A stretch of 64,000 nucleotides of DNA from JAAYHV01 sp964400515 (GCA_964400515.1 CAYNTJ010000011.1:1-64000), one strand, 5' to 3'. Positions 8,351 to 18,009 are shown, counted from the first letter of the stretch. Program-made: numbers and translations. The notes: generated by a model from the letters alone, not told the origin.

Positions 8351-8884
8351 TTAGTATGTAGTCTCTAATACTCCATAATGATTATCTTTTCTTTTATAAA
8401 CAACATTAACTGTTTCTGTGTCCATGTCCATGTATACGAAGAAATTATGCTGCAACATTTCCATTTGTAATATAGCCTCATCTACATTCATAGGGTTAAG
8501 CTGAAACTTCTTTCTCTTAACCACATTACCTTCAAACGGAGGATTTTCCTCATCCATTTCCGGTATGAATTCCAACTTTAATGCCTTGTTATCATTATAT
8601 CTTTTCTGCAACTTGCCTTTGAATTTTGACATTTGATTTGAAAGCTTATCAACAATGATATCAACTGCTTCATATACGTTATCGGAAGTCTCTTCTGCTC
8701 TAAATATCGCTTTGTGACCATTGATTGTTGTCTCAACCTTTGTCATTCCTTTGAACTTGGAAATAACAACGTTTGCATTAATCTCGTCTGAAAAAAATTT
8801 CCCCAATTTTAACAACTTTTTTTCAATAGTCTCCTCTAATTGTCTGCTCGGATTGTAGCCTTTGCCTGTAATTATAACCTTCAT
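8351..8884 (-). CDS. hpf: Long-form ribosome hibernation promoting factor (HPF)
   Basis: Binds the decoding region of the 30S subunit and, through its C-terminal domain, pairs ribosomes into inactive 100S dimers in stationary phase. 177 residues: N-terminal RaiA/YfiA domain (about 1-98, MKVIITGKGYNPSRQLEETIEKKL, VETTINGHKAIFRAEE), linker, then the dimerisation domain (about 120-177, FQLNPMNVDEAILQMEMLQHNFFVYMD). ATG at 8884 sits 6 nt after GGAGG; an in-frame TTG two codons upstream would overlap the site. The gene is single, whereas in many Clostridia it sits near comF and secA; here comF is 46 kb away. Confidence 0.95.
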   Translation of the reverse strand: MKVIITGKGYNPSRQLEETIEKKLLKLGKFFSDEINANVVISKFKGMTKVETTINGHKAIFRAEETSDNVYEAVDIIVDKLSNQMSKFKGKLQKRYNDNKALKLEFIPEMDEENPPFEGNVVKRKKFQLNPMNVDEAILQMEMLQHNFFVYMDMDTETVNVVYKRKDNHYGVLETTY

Positions 8885-8935
8885 AGTCAACCTCCTTTTG
8901 ATATTGATTTCTCAACATCTTTTTAATATATGTTA

Positions 8936-8964
8936 ATTATATCATACACATAGGATTATTTAAA
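8936..8964 (-). promoter_or_regulatory. Candidate hpf promoter
   Basis: Minus strand TATAAT (8936-8941) with TTTAAA (8959-8964) at 17 nt. The -10 is perfect but the -35 is weak. Confidence 0.45.
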
Positions 8965-8981
8965 CAAATAAATATGACTAA

Positions 8982-9917
8982 TTATATCAAGCTGTTAACC
9001 GCTTGGACAATTTCTTTGTATGTCATTCCGTATTTTTCTTTTAACTCTTGGGGTTTACCCGATTCCCCGTAGGTGTCCTTCTGACCGACAAATGCCATTT
9101 TTACCGGTGAGTTATTAACAACCACCTCAGAAACCGCACTGCCTAAACCGCCAATCACAGAATGCTCTTCCGCTGTCACTATCCCCTTGCATTCATTGGC
9201 AAGCTTGACAATTATTTCCTTATCCAAAGGCTTTATTGTATGCATGTCTATTATTCTGACATTAACACCCTGCTCTTTTAGTCTTTCCCAAGCAATCATA
9301 GCTTCATTTACCATTATACCTGTGGCTATTACAGCAATTTCTCCATCTTCCTTCAAGACATTGGCTTTACCCAGCTTAATTGTTGATTCCTCATCATATA
9401 CATTAGGAACTTCTGACCTTCCAAGTCTCACATAAGCAGGTCCTTCGAAAGAAACAACCTCCTCCAAAAGCTTCTTGGTACTGATTCCATCCGATGGATT
9501 AACAACAACCATTCCCGGTATGGTCCTCATAAGAGCTATATCTTCAAAGGTTTGGTGACTTGCACCGTCCTCTCCTACGGTTATGCCGGCATGGGTCGCA
9601 CATATTTTCACATTAGCTCCCGTATAACCTATTGAGTTTCTAATTATTTCAAAAGCTCTACCCGCCGCAAACATTGCAAAGGTGCTGGCGCAAACAACTT
9701 TTCCGGATAATGCCAAACCTGCAGCGACACCGAATAAATTTTGTTCTGCAATTCCCATATTTATGAACCTTTGGGGACATTCCTTTTTAAAGTCGGCGGT
9801 TTTAGTTGATTTTGATAAATCGGCATCAAGAACCACCAAATTTTCCATTTCATTTGCCTTTGATGCTAAAAATTCTCCATAGGCTTGTCTAGTGGCAATA
9901 TTCTTTTTTTCAGTCAT
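8982..9917 (-). CDS. Transketolase, C-terminal subunit
   Basis: Pyrimidine-binding plus C-terminal domain half of a split transketolase (311 residues). Motifs: RQAYGEFLASKANEMENLVVLDADL, the catalytic-Glu region RFINMGIAEQNLFGVAAGLAL, ICATHAGITVGEDGASHQTFEDIALMR, then the C-terminal domain (PAYVRLGRSEVP, EEHSVIGGLGSAV). It needs the partner encoded just upstream to bind ThDP and transfer C2 units in the non-oxidative pentose phosphate pathway. The stop of the partner and this ATG overlap as TAATG, which implies translational coupling and balanced subunits. Confidence 0.95.
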   Translation of the reverse strand: MTEKKNIATRQAYGEFLASKANEMENLVVLDADLSKSTKTADFKKECPQRFINMGIAEQNLFGVAAGLALSGKVVCASTFAMFAAGRAFEIIRNSIGYTGANVKICATHAGITVGEDGASHQTFEDIALMRTIPGMVVVNPSDGISTKKLLEEVVSFEGPAYVRLGRSEVPNVYDEESTIKLGKANVLKEDGEIAVIATGIMVNEAMIAWERLKEQGVNVRIIDMHTIKPLDKEIIVKLANECKGIVTAEEHSVIGGLGSAVSEVVVNNSPVKMAFVGQKDTYGESGKPQELKEKYGMTYKEIVQAVNSLI

Positions 9918-10738
9918 TATATCTCACCTCCAAGCTCTAATACGGCTTTATCACATTCTTCTTTATTCGGAGCTTTTCCGTGCCATCCGGCTTCGTCCGT
10001 CATAAATGAAACCCCTTCACCCTTATGGGTTTTAGCAATAATTGCTGTAGGTTTTCCTTTGAAGCTTCTTGCATCATCAAAGGCTTTAAATATTTCATTA
10101 AAATCATGCCCATCAATTTTTATTACATTCCAACCAAAGGATTTAAACTTTTCATCCACCGGCTTTACAGTCATTACATCATCATTGTTACCGTCGATTT
10201 GCAAACCATTCCAATCAACTATTACAACCATATTATCCAGCTTATAATGGGCAGCAGACATGGCAGCTTCCCATACAATACCCTCTTGGAGTTCTCCGTC
10301 TCCCAGCAGCGTATAAATTCTACCATCATTTTCATCAAGTTTATTAGCCAAGGCCATACCAACGGATGCAGAAAATCCTTGTCCTAGGGAGCCCGTAGAC
10401 ATTTCGATTCCGGGAACATAGTTCATATTAGGATGTCCTTGGAACTTACTGCCCAATTTCCTTAAACTCATTATTTCTTCCACGGGATAATAGCCCCTCT
10501 CACCCAATGCGGCATACTGTACAGGGCCCGCATGACCCTTTGACAATATAAACTTGTCTCTTCCCTGCATCTTAGGGTTCTTAGGATCAATTTTCATTTC
10601 ATCAAAATAAAGTGCTGTAACTATATCAGCAGCACTCAAAGACCCTCCCGGGTGTCCCGAACCCGCATTGTAAACAGCCTTTATTACATCTATTCGTATT
10701 TTTTTGGCTATCTCTTTTAATTCATTATTATCTCTCAA
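9917..10738 (-). CDS. Transketolase, N-terminal (ThDP-binding) subunit
   Basis: ThDP-pyrophosphate-binding half of transketolase, 273 residues. The signature GDGELQEGIVWEAAMSAAHYKLDNMVVIVDWN holds the metal/ThDP site (GDG...N), with AGSGHPGGSLSAADI and ILSKGHAGPVQYAALGERGY near the N-terminus. The start is TTG (10736-10738) following AGGAGGAGAAG; no ATG fits. It begins 15 nt after mgtE and overlaps the C subunit by 1 nt, giving an mgtE-tkt-tkt unit. Split transketolases are common in Clostridia and archaea. Confidence 0.94.
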   Translation of the reverse strand: MRDNNELKEIAKKIRIDVIKAVYNAGSGHPGGSLSAADIVTALYFDEMKIDPKNPKMQGRDKFILSKGHAGPVQYAALGERGYYPVEEIMSLRKLGSKFQGHPNMNYVPGIEMSTGSLGQGFSASVGMALANKLDENDGRIYTLLGDGELQEGIVWEAAMSAAHYKLDNMVVIVDWNGLQIDGNNDDVMTVKPVDEKFKSFGWNVIKIDGHDFNEIFKAFDDARSFKGKPTAIIAKTHKGEGVSFMTDEAGWHGKAPNKEECDKAVLELGGEI

Positions 10739-10753
10739 CTTCTCCTCCTTATA

Positions 10754-12139
10754 TTAAATTCCTAAAAACAGTGAAGCCATTAGGAAATATGTACCTAAAG
10801 CAATCATATCTGTAATGGATGCTATCATAGGCCCCGCCATCAAAGCAGGGTCAATCCCCACCTTTTTGGCTATCATAGGAAGCATGCTACCGATTAGTTT
10901 TGCTATTATTACTATCAGCATCATTGCAGTACTCACTGTAAAGGCCACCATTATAGAGTTATTATCAATCCATATGATTCTACCGAAATTTATTGCGCTC
11001 ACAACAATACCTATAACGAAGCTGACTCTAAATTCCTTCCAAAGCACCTTAAATGCATCCTTTATTTCAACTTCGCCGGTTGCCATACCACGAATTATCA
11101 AGGTTGATGATTGGGACCCGGAATTACCCCCGGTGCCCATAAGCATAGGCATGTACGAAACCAAACATATGACAGCGGAAAGTACATTTTCAAAGCTTGT
11201 TATGATAGTACCTGTAATTAAATATGAGCACATGAGCAATAACAGCCAAGGCAATCTGGCCTTTACATGCTGCCATACACTCATGTCTAGGTATTCTTTA
11301 TCATCAATATCGATTACACCACCCATTCTTTCCATATCCTCGGTGGTTTCTTCTTCGATTACATCCAATATATCATCTACTGTTATTATACCCACTAACC
11401 TATGCTCCCTATCAACGACAGGAATAGCCAAAAATCCATATTTTCTAAACTCGTCAGAAACCTGCTCTTGGTCATCATTAACATTAACCCAAACATAATC
11501 TTCCTGCATTATTTCGGATATTTTTTTATCCTTATCCGTAACCACTAAGGTCCTTAAGGAAACTATACCTATTAGCTTTCTGCCCGAATCTTTTACATAA
11601 CAAGTATATATGGTCTCAGAATCCATACCCACCTTTCTTATATAGGATAAAGCTTCCCTTACGGTCATCTCTTTTGATAGGCTAATGTAATCCGGCGTCA
11701 TTAAGCTACCGGCACTGTCAGCCTTATAGTTCAAAAATGTGTTTATCAGTGACCTTTCATTTTTAGGCGTATTTTCCAGTATTTTATCCACAACATTTGC
11801 GGGCAATTCTTCCAAAACATCTATTTTGTCATCAAAGTCCATCTCGTCTAAAATGTATTCTATTTCCACATCTGTAATTACTTTAATTATTTCAATTTGA
11901 TTATCTGAAGGAAGATAAGAAAAAACCTCCACCGAAATATCCTTCGGAAGCAGTCTAAACATAATCACAGCTTTCTTAATACCTATCTCCTCGATTATGT
12001 CTTCCAAAAATTCAGCTATATCAACCTCATGATACTTCAGAAGTTCGTCGCGACATTTAAAATACAGCTTTTGGTTGAGATATTCAAATATCTTTTCCCT
12101 GGATTCTTCTATTGCTATATCTCTTTTTATGTTTTCCAT
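10754..12139 (-). CDS. mgtE: MgtE family magnesium transporter
   Basis: Mg2+ channel of the plasma membrane, homodimeric. 461 residues: N-terminal MgtE-N superhelical domain (about 20-125; EILDEMDFDDKIDVLEELPANVVDKILE), tandem CBS domains that sense cytosolic Mg2+ (about 130-255; LMTPDYISLSKEMTV, VDREHRLVGIITVDDILDVIEEE), a connecting helix and five membrane helices (about 280-461) with the pore motif LPMLMGTGGNSGSQS and the P-D/A-like LMAGPMIASITDMIAL. ATG at 12139 follows GGAGGTGATGCG; the in-frame TTG/ATG six codons upstream includes the ribosome binding site. No M-box riboswitch fits into the 61 nt upstream. Confidence 0.95.
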   Translation of the reverse strand: MENIKRDIAIEESREKIFEYLNQKLYFKCRDELLKYHEVDIAEFLEDIIEEIGIKKAVIMFRLLPKDISVEVFSYLPSDNQIEIIKVITDVEIEYILDEMDFDDKIDVLEELPANVVDKILENTPKNERSLINTFLNYKADSAGSLMTPDYISLSKEMTVREALSYIRKVGMDSETIYTCYVKDSGRKLIGIVSLRTLVVTDKDKKISEIMQEDYVWVNVNDDQEQVSDEFRKYGFLAIPVVDREHRLVGIITVDDILDVIEEETTEDMERMGGVIDIDDKEYLDMSVWQHVKARLPWLLLLMCSYLITGTIITSFENVLSAVICLVSYMPMLMGTGGNSGSQSSTLIIRGMATGEVEIKDAFKVLWKEFRVSFVIGIVVSAINFGRIIWIDNNSIMVAFTVSTAMMLIVIIAKLIGSMLPMIAKKVGIDPALMAGPMIASITDMIALGTYFLMASLFLGI

Positions 12140-12200
12140 CGCATCACCTCCCAACACTCTATCATAGTATTTTATAACAAAGTAACATCACTTACAACAT

Positions 12201-14138
12201 TTATTTAATCAAACTAAAGAACATTTCTTCATTTATAATGTTAACATTAAGCTCCTTTGCCTTCTTATTTTTACCTGAATTTGAATTGATGTCGTTGTTT
12301 ATTAAATAGTCGGTTTTCCCCGTTACCGAATTCGTAACCTTACCCCCCAAAGATTCAATAAGCTCTTTAAGTTCATTTCTGTTATTAAATCTTTCAAGAT
12401 TGCCTGTAATTACAAATACTTTGTCCAAAAGCTTGGTGCCGCCTTTTTCAAAAGTTTCATCAATATCCAGTATGGCTACCAACTCCTTATTGTCGTTATT
12501 GACAAAATAGTCAGTATAATCCTTGGCTATTACTTCCCCTATCCCTTCAATCTGAATTAATTCTTCATATTTTAAATTACTCATCTTATCCCAAGAATTT
12601 TGGCAGTATCTGGATATGAGCTTTGCATTTGCCACTCCAATTCCCGGAATGCCCAAGGCGTAAAGCAGCCTTTCCGGTGTAGTTTTTTTTGATTTCTCGA
12701 TGGCATCCAATAATTTTTTTACGGACCTATCTCCAAAGCCCTCCATAACTGCAATATCCTCTTTATGATTTTCCAAATTGAATATGTCTTCTTTTGTTTT
12801 AATAAATCCTTTTCCCATGAGCTTTAGCAAGGTGTTTTCAGATAAGCCCTCAATATTCATGGCATCCCGGGATACAAACAATGTAAATCCTTTGGTCTGC
12901 TTGGCGGGACATAGAGGATTTGTACAAATAAGGGTTTTTGAAGTATTCTCATTTAATATCTTAGTATGCCCTTGGCAAACCGGACATTCCTTAGGTATGG
13001 TAAAGGATTTTGATCTGGTGATATTTTCACTTATTTGCGGAATAATCATGTTGGCTTTATAAACCTTAATCCTATCTCCGATACCCAGCTCCAGTTCTTC
13101 CATAACACTTAAATTATGTAATGTGGCTCTTTTTACAGTAGTCCCTTCCAATTCAACGGGTTCAAAGATTGCTATCGGATTTAATAATCCCGTTCTGGAC
13201 GGACTCCATTCTATCTCAAGCAAAGTAGTCTCCGCAATCTGATCCTCCCATTTAAAAGCAATCGAATCCCTTGGGAATTTTGAAGTGCTCCCCAAACCCA
13301 ATGAATACTCAATGTTATCATATGTGAGGACAAGACCGTCTGACGGAATATCAAAACCCCCTATTTTCTTTGAATATTCTTCAACTTCATGTATTAAACT
13401 GTCCTTATTCACTCTTTTATAGTAAACAACATTAAAGCCTAAAGACTCCAACCATTTTAAGGCATTTTCTCTGCTGTTATGGAAATCTTCGTCTGCGTCG
13501 CTTATTGAAAAGGCATAAAATCTCACATTACGTTTTGCCGTTATCCCACTGTTAAGCTGCCTGACGCTACCGCTGCATAAGTTCCTTGGATTCTTGTATT
13601 TGGAATCCATCTCGGGAATCTCCCTATTGATTTTCTCAAAATCATCATAGCCTATTACTGCTTCACCCCTAATTACTAGCTTTTTTTCATATGGTATGGT
13701 TAATGGTAAATTTATAAAGGTTCTGGCATTTGCAGTAACAACCTCCCCCACTTCTCCGTTACCCCTTGTAACCGCTTTTTGCAATTTGCCGTTATCATAG
13801 GTCAAAACAATTGTTAAGCCATCCAATTTCCATGAAAGAAGGCCTTCTTGATTGCCAAGCCATGAGACCAACTGGCCCTTGTCCTTTGTTTTATCCAAAC
13901 TAAGCATTTTTTTACCATGCTTTTCCTTGGGCAAATTGGATGCCACTTCATAACCCACCTTTTGAGTAGGACTTTGAGACATTATAATTCCTGTCTTTTT
14001 TTCCAGCTCTATTAACTCATCATATAACTTGTCATATTCATAATTGCTTATTAATTCTTCCCCATCTACATAATAGGCTTTTGAGGCATCATTTAGCTTT
14101 GTAATCAATTCGATAATCCTTTTATTTGGCTCTGTCAT
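12201..14138 (-). CDS. ligA: NAD+-dependent DNA ligase, divergent LigA type
   Basis: Seals nicks in duplex DNA during replication and repair using NAD+. 645 residues in usual order: domain Ia (YYVDGEELISNYEYDKLYDEL), nucleotidyltransferase with active-site Lys104 (KLDG), OB fold, zinc finger Cys385/388/405/410, HhH domain (LGIPGIGVANAKLI, IEGIGEVIAKDY) and BRCT (about 570-645). Compared with canonical LigA the core motifs vary: SWKLDG for EPKIDG, TRGNG for TRGDG, NPRNLCSG for NPRNAAAG, SDGLVLTY for DGVVvK. Such ligases occur in Clostridia. The ATG lies 1 nt after the pcrA stop, so the helicase and ligase are coupled. Whether a second, canonical ligase exists cannot be seen here. Confidence 0.92.
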   Translation of the reverse strand: MTEPNKRIIELITKLNDASKAYYVDGEELISNYEYDKLYDELIELEKKTGIIMSQSPTQKVGYEVASNLPKEKHGKKMLSLDKTKDKGQLVSWLGNQEGLLSWKLDGLTIVLTYDNGKLQKAVTRGNGEVGEVVTANARTFINLPLTIPYEKKLVIRGEAVIGYDDFEKINREIPEMDSKYKNPRNLCSGSVRQLNSGITAKRNVRFYAFSISDADEDFHNSRENALKWLESLGFNVVYYKRVNKDSLIHEVEEYSKKIGGFDIPSDGLVLTYDNIEYSLGLGSTSKFPRDSIAFKWEDQIAETTLLEIEWSPSRTGLLNPIAIFEPVELEGTTVKRATLHNLSVMEELELGIGDRIKVYKANMIIPQISENITRSKSFTIPKECPVCQGHTKILNENTSKTLICTNPLCPAKQTKGFTLFVSRDAMNIEGLSENTLLKLMGKGFIKTKEDIFNLENHKEDIAVMEGFGDRSVKKLLDAIEKSKKTTPERLLYALGIPGIGVANAKLISRYCQNSWDKMSNLKYEELIQIEGIGEVIAKDYTDYFVNNDNKELVAILDIDETFEKGGTKLLDKVFVITGNLERFNNRNELKELIESLGGKVTNSVTGKTDYLINNDINSNSGKNKKAKELNVNIINEEMFFSLIK

Positions 14139-14139
14139 A

Positions 14140-16368
14140 TTATTCTCCTACTTTTTCCAGTTTAACAAACCCTTTACCAATCTTTTTTCTTCCGAATTTA
14201 TCAAAAATAATTGTTATTGTCTTTGCATCTGTTTCGATGACCAGTCCTTCTCCAAACTTTTCATGCTTAACCCGATCTCCCATATTTATATCTTCATTAT
14301 TAAACACTTTATTTTTAATGGTTGTTTTTGCGTATTTTAGAGCATCAAAAGGCTTTGCCGCCACCTCTCCACTGTATCCGTCTTGAAGCCGCCTATATTT
14401 ATTATGCCCTTCCTTATCGATTCTATCACCGTCCATTAGATTCTTATCCATCTCTTCCAAGAACAGCGACTCCCTCATGTAGTCTCTTCTTCCGTAAAGC
14501 ATTCTTTCGGCGGCACTTGTCAGATAAAGCTTTTTCTTTGCCCTAGTTATCCCAACATAGCATAGTCTTCTCTCTTCTTCGAGCTTATCATTATCAAAAG
14601 AATTATTACCGGGAAATACTCCATTTTCCATGCCCGGAATAAAAACAACCGGAAATTCCAAGCCCTTTGCACTATGCATTGTCATAAGCACCACTGCATT
14701 TTCTTTTTCGTCATGATTGTCTATTTCTGCGGTTAGTGTAATGTTTTCAAGAAAAAGTCCGAGCTCTGTTCTGTTTTTCCTCAAGTCTTCATCCGGATTA
14801 AATTCATCCATGCTACCCTTAAAATTCGCTATAACCGATTTAAACTCCATGATGTTTTCCATTCTTGTTTCTGCTTCAATGGTATTTTGATTTTCCAATG
14901 CACTAAGGTAACCCGTCCTTACCAGCAAATTATCATAGATATCTTCTAAAGTAATATTCTCCAACTGACAACTTATTTCATCTATCATTTCCGTAAATTC
15001 TATAGCTAAGCCCCTTGATTTAGAAGATAGACTATCTAAAACCTCTTGACTTTTCAAAGCATTTAAACAATTTGTACCATTAGCTTCTGCCCAATCCTTG
15101 ATTTTTTCCAATGCCTTCTTGCCAATACCTCTTTTGGGCTCGTTTATTACTCTTTCAAAGGCAAAATCATCATCAGGATTTTCTATAAGCCTCATATAAG
15201 ATAACATATCCTTTATTTCTTTTTTATCATAATATCTAGAGCCGGCCAAAACTCTGTAGGGAATATTATAGTGGGGAAAGCACTCTTCAAAACTTCTGGA
15301 CAAAATATTCTTTCTGTAAAGAATTGCTATTTCCTTGTATTCGTAACCCCTTTCCTTGAGATTCAGTATTTCTGATGCGATATATCTGGCTTCTGCTTTT
15401 TCATCGTCTAGCCTTGCATAAGTAATTTTATCTCCTCTATCCTTCTGTGACCAAAGAACTTTCTTTTTTCTTCCAATATTATTCTTGATAACAGAATTTG
15501 CCAAATCCAGTATGTTATTATCTGATCTGTAATTTTCTTCCAGCTTTATCGTCAATGCATCGGGAAAATCCTTTTCAAAGTCCAAAATATTCCTTATGTC
15601 CGCACCTCTCCATTCATAGATACATTGATCATCATCTCCCACAACACATAAATTCCTGTACCCGTCTGCCAAATATTTTATCAACTTATACTGAAGATAG
15701 TTTGTGTCTTGATATTCATCAACCATGATATATCTAAATCTGTTTTGATAGTATTCCAAAACATCATCGTTTTCTTCCAAAAGTTTTACGCAATTTAATA
15801 ACAAATCATCAAAGTCCATGGCATTGTTCTTTTTTAACAATTCCCGGTAAGCTTTGTATGCTATATATACCTTTTTACTTCTAATATCATAGTCTCCGTT
15901 TTCTTTTAAATAGTCGGCGGGAGACATTCCCTTTTCCTTGCAATCACTTATTACCTTGTTTAAATAAGCCACAGAATATATCTTATCATCCAATCCGTTA
16001 TTTTTAATTACACTTCTTAAGGCAGTTTTCTTGTCATTTTCATCATAAACAACAAAGCCGGCCTTGTACCCTACTAATTCGCTGTGGTATCTAAGAATTC
16101 TAAGACACAATGCATGGAAAGTCATTATCCAAAGGCCTCTATTTTCTCCGGCCAAATCATAAACTCTGTTTTTCATTTCATTCGCTGCTTTATTTGTAAA
16201 TGTTACGGCCAGTATATTATATGGGTTTATTCCCAACTCCAACATATATGCAATCCTATTTGTCATAGTGCTTGTCTTACCGCTACCTGCTCCGGCAAGA
16301 ATTAGCAACGGACCTTCAATATGTTTAACTGCTTTCAATTGATTGTCATTTAGTAAATTGTAATTCAT
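14140..16368 (-). CDS. pcrA: ATP-dependent DNA helicase PcrA/UvrD
   Basis: Superfamily 1A 3'-5' helicase for nucleotide excision repair, rolling-circle replication and removal of RecA filaments. 742 residues with Q-motif LLNDNQLKAV, Walker A AGAGSGKT (25-32), TFTNKAANEMKNR, Walker B VDEYQDTNYLQ, GDDDQCIYEWRGAD, ENYRS, VVLMTMHSAKGLEFPVVFI, YVGITRAK and a C-terminal Tudor-like RNA-polymerase-binding segment (INMGDRVKHEKFGEGLVI). ATG at 16368 follows GGAGGAATA. First gene of a leftward pcrA-ligA (probably also mgtE-tkt-tkt) unit. Confidence 0.96.
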   Translation of the reverse strand: MNYNLLNDNQLKAVKHIEGPLLILAGAGSGKTSTMTNRIAYMLELGINPYNILAVTFTNKAANEMKNRVYDLAGENRGLWIMTFHALCLRILRYHSELVGYKAGFVVYDENDKKTALRSVIKNNGLDDKIYSVAYLNKVISDCKEKGMSPADYLKENGDYDIRSKKVYIAYKAYRELLKKNNAMDFDDLLLNCVKLLEENDDVLEYYQNRFRYIMVDEYQDTNYLQYKLIKYLADGYRNLCVVGDDDQCIYEWRGADIRNILDFEKDFPDALTIKLEENYRSDNNILDLANSVIKNNIGRKKKVLWSQKDRGDKITYARLDDEKAEARYIASEILNLKERGYEYKEIAILYRKNILSRSFEECFPHYNIPYRVLAGSRYYDKKEIKDMLSYMRLIENPDDDFAFERVINEPKRGIGKKALEKIKDWAEANGTNCLNALKSQEVLDSLSSKSRGLAIEFTEMIDEISCQLENITLEDIYDNLLVRTGYLSALENQNTIEAETRMENIMEFKSVIANFKGSMDEFNPDEDLRKNRTELGLFLENITLTAEIDNHDEKENAVVLMTMHSAKGLEFPVVFIPGMENGVFPGNNSFDNDKLEEERRLCYVGITRAKKKLYLTSAAERMLYGRRDYMRESLFLEEMDKNLMDGDRIDKEGHNKYRRLQDGYSGEVAAKPFDALKYAKTTIKNKVFNNEDINMGDRVKHEKFGEGLVIETDAKTITIIFDKFGRKKIGKGFVKLEKVGE

Positions 16369-16532
16369 TATTCCTCCAAGTTATAGTGTTCTTTGATGCT
16401 ACACTTTATTGTAACATATTAGTGTTTTAAATACACTCTTGCTTTTTATGTTTTTATCATCGCTAATAGGCAATAATCCCTGAAATTCAACAGTTAACAG
16501 CTATTATTGTACAGAAAAAAATACATTTGAAT

Positions 16533-16544
16533 TTTGTATACAAA
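16533..16544. promoter_or_regulatory. 12-bp palindrome TTTGTATACAAA abutting the gdhA promoter
   Basis: A perfect palindrome ends 4 nt upstream of the gdhA -35 box. Its core TTGTATACAA resembles half-site patterns of GntR/FadR-type regulators, but the protein is unknown. The 13-mer AATTTTGTATACA around it also occurs at 79-91 upstream of the left-edge promoter. Confidence 0.4.
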
Positions 16545-16548
16545 CCTA

Positions 16549-16577
16549 TTGACTACCATGTTTTTTAGTGTTATATT
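16549..16577 (+). promoter_or_regulatory. Sigma-A promoter of gdhA
   Basis: TTGACT (16549-16554), 17-nt spacer, TATATT (16572-16577), about 42 nt before the ATG. The rest of the 250-nt gap between pcrA and gdhA contains an imperfect AGTGT...ACACT dyad (16421-16437) and nothing else recognised. Confidence 0.8.
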
Positions 16578-16618
16578 GTTAGCGGTATAACGCTTAATTA
16601 ATAATAAAGGAGTAGGAA

Positions 16619-17962
16619 ATGGCAAATTTAACTCAACAATACATTGATATTGCTAAAAAGAGAAATCCTGGCGAGCCTGAGTTCTTGCAGACCGTCGAAG
16701 AAGTATTGACCTCATTGGAACCTGTTTTGGAGGCTCATCCTGAATATGTTGAAGCCGGAATAATTGAGAGACTTATAGAACCTGAAAGAGGAATCACTTT
16801 CAGAGTACCTTGGGTAGATGATGAAGGAAAAACACAAGTGAATCGTGGTTTTAGATACCAATTCAACAGTGCATTAGGACCATATAAAGGCGGTTTAAGA
16901 TTTGCACCTTCTGTTTATTCCGGAATAATCAAATTCTTGGGCTTTGAACAAATTTTTAAAAACAGTTTGACAGGCCTTCCTCTAGGCGGAGGTAAAGGCG
17001 GTTCCGACTTTGATCCTAACGGAAAATCCGACGGCGAAATAATGAGATTTTGTCAAGCATTTATGACTGAACTATACAGACATATAGGACCGGAAACAGA
17101 TGTGCCTGCAGGCGATTTGGGAGTTGGTGCCAGAGAAATAGGATATATGTTCGGACAATATAAAAAGCTAACAAACAGATACGAAGGAGTAATCACCGGA
17201 AAGGGTCTTTGCTATGGCGGTCTTAAAGGCAGAGCAGAAGCAACAGGCTTTGGTATCGTATTCTTCTTAAGAGAAATGTTAAGAAGACATGGCGAAGATT
17301 TAAAGAATAAAACTGTAGTAGTATCAGGTTTTGGTAATGTAGCTTGGGGAACAGTTCTTAAGCTTAATGAATTCGGAGCAAAAGTCGTAACAATATCAGG
17401 ACCGGATGGATATATTTATGACGAAAGAGGTATAACAACTAAGAAAGCATCTTGCATGCTTAAACTAAGAGCTTCAGGTAAAAATATATGTTCTCCTTTT
17501 GTTGAAGAATATCCTACAGCACAATTCGTGCCCGGAGAAAAACCATGGGGAGTTAAAGCAGATATTTATATTCCATGTGCTACTCAAAATGAAATATTAA
17601 TGGAAGATGCAGAAAAAATGGTAGCTAACGGCTGCAAATACTTATGTGAAGGTTCAAACATGCCTACAACTAATGATGCATTAAGCTACCTTAAAAAGAA
17701 CGGGGTTATTATTGGACCATCAAAAGCCGCAAACGCAGGCGGTGTTGCATGTTCTTGCATCGAAATGGGCCAAAACGCAGGTAAGACTGTATTTACTCCG
17801 GAGCAAGTATATTCTCAATTAGAACAGATAATGATTAATATACATAACAGCTCCGCAGAAGCCTCAGCAAAATACGGCTTTGGCTACGACCTAGTTGCCG
17901 GAGCAAATATCGCGGGCTTTGAAAGAGTCGCAGAAGCTATGATAGCCCAAGGCATATTATAA
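16619..17962 (+). CDS. gdhA: Glutamate dehydrogenase (hexameric class)
   Basis: Interconverts glutamate and 2-oxoglutarate plus ammonia; in amino-acid fermenters the catabolic direction matters. 447 residues. Conserved elements: GGLRFAPSVYSGIIKFLGFEQ, catalytic-lysine motif LPLGGGKGGSDFDP, DVPAGDLGVGAREIGYM and Rossmann motif VSGFGNVAWGTVLKLNEFGAKVV. Length and sequence fit the short, 450-residue class, mostly NADP-dependent; the cofactor cannot be fixed by eye. ATG follows AGGAGTAGGAA. Monocistronic: own promoter, a dyad before the -35, and a terminator directly after. Confidence 0.96.
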   Translation: MANLTQQYIDIAKKRNPGEPEFLQTVEEVLTSLEPVLEAHPEYVEAGIIERLIEPERGITFRVPWVDDEGKTQVNRGFRYQFNSALGPYKGGLRFAPSVYSGIIKFLGFEQIFKNSLTGLPLGGGKGGSDFDPNGKSDGEIMRFCQAFMTELYRHIGPETDVPAGDLGVGAREIGYMFGQYKKLTNRYEGVITGKGLCYGGLKGRAEATGFGIVFFLREMLRRHGEDLKNKTVVVSGFGNVAWGTVLKLNEFGAKVVTISGPDGYIYDERGITTKKASCMLKLRASGKNICSPFVEEYPTAQFVPGEKPWGVKADIYIPCATQNEILMEDAEKMVANGCKYLCEGSNMPTTNDALSYLKKNGVIIGPSKAANAGGVACSCIEMGQNAGKTVFTPEQVYSQLEQIMINIHNSSAEASAKYGFGYDLVAGANIAGFERVAEAMIAQGIL

Positions 17963-17981
17963 ACTAGAAATTGATTTAAAA

Positions 17982-18009
17982 ACCGACATATTAAAATGTC
18001 GGTTTTTTT
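17982..18009. terminator. Bidirectional terminator between gdhA and addA
   Basis: ACCGACAT (17982-17989) pairs with ATGTCGGT (17996-18003), followed by a run of Ts to 18009 on the plus strand and by UUUUU on the minus strand. The addA stop codon lies inside the T run, so one hairpin serves both convergent genes. Confidence 0.9.
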
